Of a DNA stretch of 9,106 nt, positions 7,208-9,106 are shown piece after piece; position 1 is the stretch's first letter; each line of letters opens with the position of its first letter. The notes beneath the pieces are model-generated. The model was given only the letters and a program-made list of their open reading frames with translations, was not told where the DNA came from and ran no database searches. The stretch is from Rhodocyclaceae bacterium (lineage in GTDB: Bacteria; Pseudomonadota; Gammaproteobacteria; Burkholderiales; Rhodocyclaceae), in contig JADFDL010000049.1 in the NCBI GenBank assembly GCA_018262875.1, positions 1 to 9,106 of the forward strand, written 5' to 3'. Position numbers and translations under genes: made by a program.

Positions 7208-8437
7208 TCAGTCCAGTGACCAGAGCAGGTGCGCGTCGAGCATCAGGCGGTAGCGCGCCTCGGCGGCGTCCAGCTGCGCGGTTACCGCCGCCAGCCTGCC
7301 CTCGACGGCGAGGCGGCGCGCGTTCAGCGTGTCGTTGAGGCCGGCCTCGCCGAGCGCGTAGGCGCGCGCGATCAGCTCGGCATTGCGCTCCATGGCCTGC
7401 GCCGCGAACTGCGCCTTGCGCCAGCCCTCGTAGGCGGCCGTGGCGCCGGCATGGGCGGCGGCCACTTCGGCATTCAGCTTGCGCAGCAGCGCCGCCTCCT
7501 TCTGCACCGCCATGTCCATCTGCGCGCGGGCGCCCTCGGTCATGGCGGCGCGCGCCCGTCCCGGCAGAGGGATGCTCAGGTACACCCCCGTCACGCGCTC
7601 GTTGCCGCCGGCCTCGGATGCATGGCGCACGCCGACGGTCGGATCGGGCATCTCGTCGGCCTGGCTGCGCGCGATGAGGGTCTGCCGCCGCTTCACCTCG
7701 GCGCGCACGGCAGCCAGTTCGTGGTTGTGCTGGAGGATGCGTTCATGCCAGTACGCGTGCGGCTGGTCGACCGGCGTCGGCGTCGCCAGGACCGGTCTTT
7801 CCGGCAGGGAAATGCCGGGATAGTGCTGCGTCAGTTCGGCGGCGGCGACAGACGCCCGCAGCTCCGCCTGTACCGCCGCCGCCTCGGCCTGGGCGGCCGA
7901 GGCCTCGGCCAGCGTCTGCTCGAGCCGCGGGGCATCGCCGGCGCGCACGCGCCGCGCGGCAACCTCGCCCTGCCGCCGCAGCAAGCTTGCCTGGCTGTTC
8001 CATTCGTCGGACTGCGCGCGCGCCTTCAGCCAGCCGAACCAGGCGCGCAGCAGGCCGCGCGCCGTCTCGTGCATGGCGTCGCCCAGCGAGGACTGCGCCT
8101 GCGCGACGCCCAGGCTGCCGAGTTCCCCGTCGAGGCGCGCCTTGCCCGGCAGGCGGATCGGCCGCTCGACGGCGACATCCCATTCGTTGAGGTTGCGCGA
8201 CGCCTCGGTGCGGCGCCGCGCCGAGCCCACGCTCACGCTGAACTCGTGCTCGCCCGCCTCGAGGCGGTCGCGGTTGGACTCCTCGTAGCGCACGCCCGAC
8301 TTCGCCGCCAGCACGTCCGGATGGCCGGCGAGGACGCTCGCCACGACTGCGCGCGGCGGCAGGTCGGGTGTGTCGCCGGGCGGCGCGGCAACGGCAAGCG
8401 CCGGCAGCAGCAGGATGACGTAGGGCAGGGCTTTCAT
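7208..8437 (-). CDS. TolC/CzcC-type outer-membrane factor of a heavy-metal efflux pump
   Basis: A 409-residue outer-membrane efflux protein, close in length to CzcC-type channels. Residues 1-17 form a signal peptide (MKALPYVILLLPALAVA, likely cut before APPGD). The mature part holds two outer-membrane-efflux repeats (about 30-205 and 220-405) with long Ala/Glu/Gln/Arg-rich helices suited to the TolC coiled-coil barrel. The strands VERPIRLPGKARLD and GVYLSIPLPGRARA sit at the usual membrane-strand positions and are typical of the CzcC branch. The protein has no cysteine at all, so unlike CusC it cannot be a lipoprotein. The ATG at 8437 has a strong GGGAGG seven bases upstream and overlaps the stop of the preceding DUF3240 gene (ATGA); the frame is open further upstream, but that part lies inside the DUF3240 gene and spoils the signal peptide. 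It likely exports divalent metals with the pump encoded upstream. Confidence 0.93.
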   Translation of the reverse strand: MKALPYVILLLPALAVAAPPGDTPDLPPRAVVASVLAGHPDVLAAKSGVRYEESNRDRLEAGEHEFSVSVGSARRRTEASRNLNEWDVAVERPIRLPGKARLDGELGSLGVAQAQSSLGDAMHETARGLLRAWFGWLKARAQSDEWNSQASLLRRQGEVAARRVRAGDAPRLEQTLAEASAAQAEAAAVQAELRASVAAAELTQHYPGISLPERPVLATPTPVDQPHAYWHERILQHNHELAAVRAEVKRRQTLIARSQADEMPDPTVGVRHASEAGGNERVTGVYLSIPLPGRARAAMTEGARAQMDMAVQKEAALLRKLNAEVAAAHAGATAAYEGWRKAQFAAQAMERNAELIARAYALGEAGLNDTLNARRLAVEGRLAAVTAQLDAAEARYRLMLDAHLLWSLD

Positions 8438-8745
8438 GCGAACCTCCCAAACTCGATCAGGGGCACCATCCAGTAGGCGATTTCCGGATTCGGCAGGATT
8501 TCCTTCAGATGGGCGCCCAGCGCCTGCGCATCCTCGCGGTTCATGACGATCTGCACCTGCACCCGGCGCGAGCGCCCGCGCACCTGCTCGGCCGAGCCGT
8601 GCAGGCGCACCGCCTGTCCCTGCCCCTCGACCCGCGTGTTGGTGAAGCCGGTCACCCATTCCGGATGCTCGAGCAGGTGGTCGACGATCTCTTCTTCAAG
8701 CGAAACCGGGAACACCAGGGTGAGGACGCAATCCCGTGGTTTCAT
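8434..8745 (-). CDS. DUF3240 family protein, small PII/CutA-like protein of a metal-efflux operon
   Basis: A 103-residue soluble protein with no signal peptide, hence probably cytoplasmic. It resembles DUF3240 proteins, which are commonly encoded beside CzcA/CusA-type pumps. The predicted order is strand (DCVLTLVFP), helix (SLEEEIVDHLLEH), strand (VTGFTNTRVEGQG), a polar Arg-rich loop (about 45-60), strand (RRVQVQIVMN), helix (REDAQALGAHLKEIL), strand (EIAYWMVPLIEFGRF). This is the ferredoxin-like beta-alpha-beta-beta-alpha-beta pattern of PII and CutA proteins, with the loop where PII has its T-loop. Cys6, His23, His27, His49 and His79 are possible metal ligands, but no set is proven. The start has AGGAG eight bases upstream and overlaps the pump stop by ATGA; its own stop overlaps the tolC-like start the same way. 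A regulatory or metal-sensing role for the pump is inferred from context; the function is not established. Confidence 0.85.
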   Translation of the reverse strand: MKPRDCVLTLVFPVSLEEEIVDHLLEHPEWVTGFTNTRVEGQGQAVRLHGSAEQVRGRSRRVQVQIVMNREDAQALGAHLKEILPNPEIAYWMVPLIEFGRFA

Positions 8746-9106
8746 TTCACGCTCTCCTGCGGCGCAATGCCGAAGCGCCGGTAAAGGATCGGCAGGATGA
8801 CCAGGGTCAGCAGCGTGGCACTGACCAGGCCGCCGATGACGACGATGGCCAGCGGCTTCTGGATCTCCGAGCCGGGCCCGCTGGCGAAGAGCAGCGGCAC
8901 CAGGCCGAAGGCGGCGATGCTTGCCGTCATCAGCACCGGGCGCAGCCGCCGCTTCGCGCCCTCGACGACGATCTCCTCAACCGCCATGCCCTGCGCGTGC
9001 AGCTGGTTGAAATAGGTGACCATGACGACGCCGTTGAGCACCGCGATGCCGAGCAGGGCGATGAAGCCGACCGAGGCCGGCACCGACAGGTATTCGCCGG
9101 TCAGCC
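8742..9106 (-). CDS. CzcA-type heavy-metal efflux RND pump, C-terminal 120 residues only
   Basis: The 3' end of an inner-membrane proton-driven RND pump; the full family protein is about 1030-1050 residues, so nearly 90% lies beyond the right edge. The visible part covers the last three membrane segments: SVPASVGFIALLGIAVLNGVVMV, then the cytoplasmic loop NQLHAQGMAVEEIVVEGAKRR, then RPVLMTASIAAFGLVPLLFA, and finally KPLAIVVIGGLVSATLLTLVILPILYRRF. The VLNG step and the KPLAIVVIGGL end agree with CzcA/CnrA-type pumps (cobalt, zinc, cadmium, nickel) better than with CusA. The metal-selecting residues in TM4 are not in view, so the substrate cannot be called. The tail is short and lacks a His-rich extension. 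Its stop codon overlaps the DUF3240 start (ATGA), making it the first visible gene of a three-gene unit. The apparent GTG start near 9083 is internal; homology continues straight through it to the window edge. Confidence 0.95.
   Translation of the reverse strand, partial: LTGEYLSVPASVGFIALLGIAVLNGVVMVTYFNQLHAQGMAVEEIVVEGAKRRLRPVLMTASIAAFGLVPLLFASGPGSEIQKPLAIVVIGGLVSATLLTLVILPILYRRFGIAPQESVK

Noticed and set aside
8438..8659. Upstream extension of the tolC-like gene
   Set aside because: It lies inside the DUF3240 gene in another frame; the start at 8437 has a strong SD, an ATGA overlap and a clean signal peptide.
1..9106. CRISPR array, tRNA, insertion sequence, phage or defence genes
   Set aside because: No regularly spaced repeats, transposase, integrase, terminal inverted repeats or tRNA-like segments were seen; nearly all bases belong to conserved chromosomal genes.

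Overview
This 9.1 kb window is a dense, GC-rich piece of a Gram-negative chromosome. It holds six protein genes and almost no non-coding DNA. The set suggests a betaproteobacterium, possibly near the Rhodocyclales or Nitrosomonadales: a full-length YhdP/TIGR02099-type AsmA-like envelope protein directly followed by a Nit-type amidohydrolase and divergent from glnE, then a CzcA-type metal pump with a DUF3240 gene. This placement is inferred from gene content and codon use, not from any search. No tRNA, rRNA, CRISPR array, insertion sequence or prophage gene is seen.

Left part, minus strand (positions 1-4407). A very large yhdP-like gene (1289 codons) is followed by a carbon-nitrogen hydrolase gene that runs off the left edge. 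The two overlap by 4 bases (ATGA), so they are probably one transcript with coupled translation. YhdP is an inner-membrane-anchored, AsmA-like protein linked to phospholipid traffic toward the outer membrane. The hydrolase resembles the metabolite-repair amidases that act on deaminated glutathione.

Middle (4408-7195). A 91-bp divergent intergenic region separates yhdP from glnE on the plus strand. It holds an 8-bp direct repeat spaced one helical turn apart. GlnE is the two-headed adenylyltransferase/adenylyl-removing enzyme of glutamine synthetase, with both nucleotidyltransferase domains intact.

Right part, minus strand (7208-9106). The 3' part of a three-gene heavy-metal efflux operon converges on glnE with a 12-bp gap. 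In transcription order it reads: the C-terminus of a CzcA-type RND pump (cut by the right edge), a 103-residue DUF3240 protein with a PII/CutA-like strand-helix pattern, and a TolC/CzcC-type outer-membrane factor. Both junctions are ATGA overlaps. A hairpin spans the convergent ends of glnE and the tolC-like gene.

Most of the window is conserved housekeeping DNA. The points most worth a second look are the small PII-like protein placed between pump and outer-membrane factor, the direct repeat between yhdP and glnE, and the hairpin shared by the convergent 3' ends.
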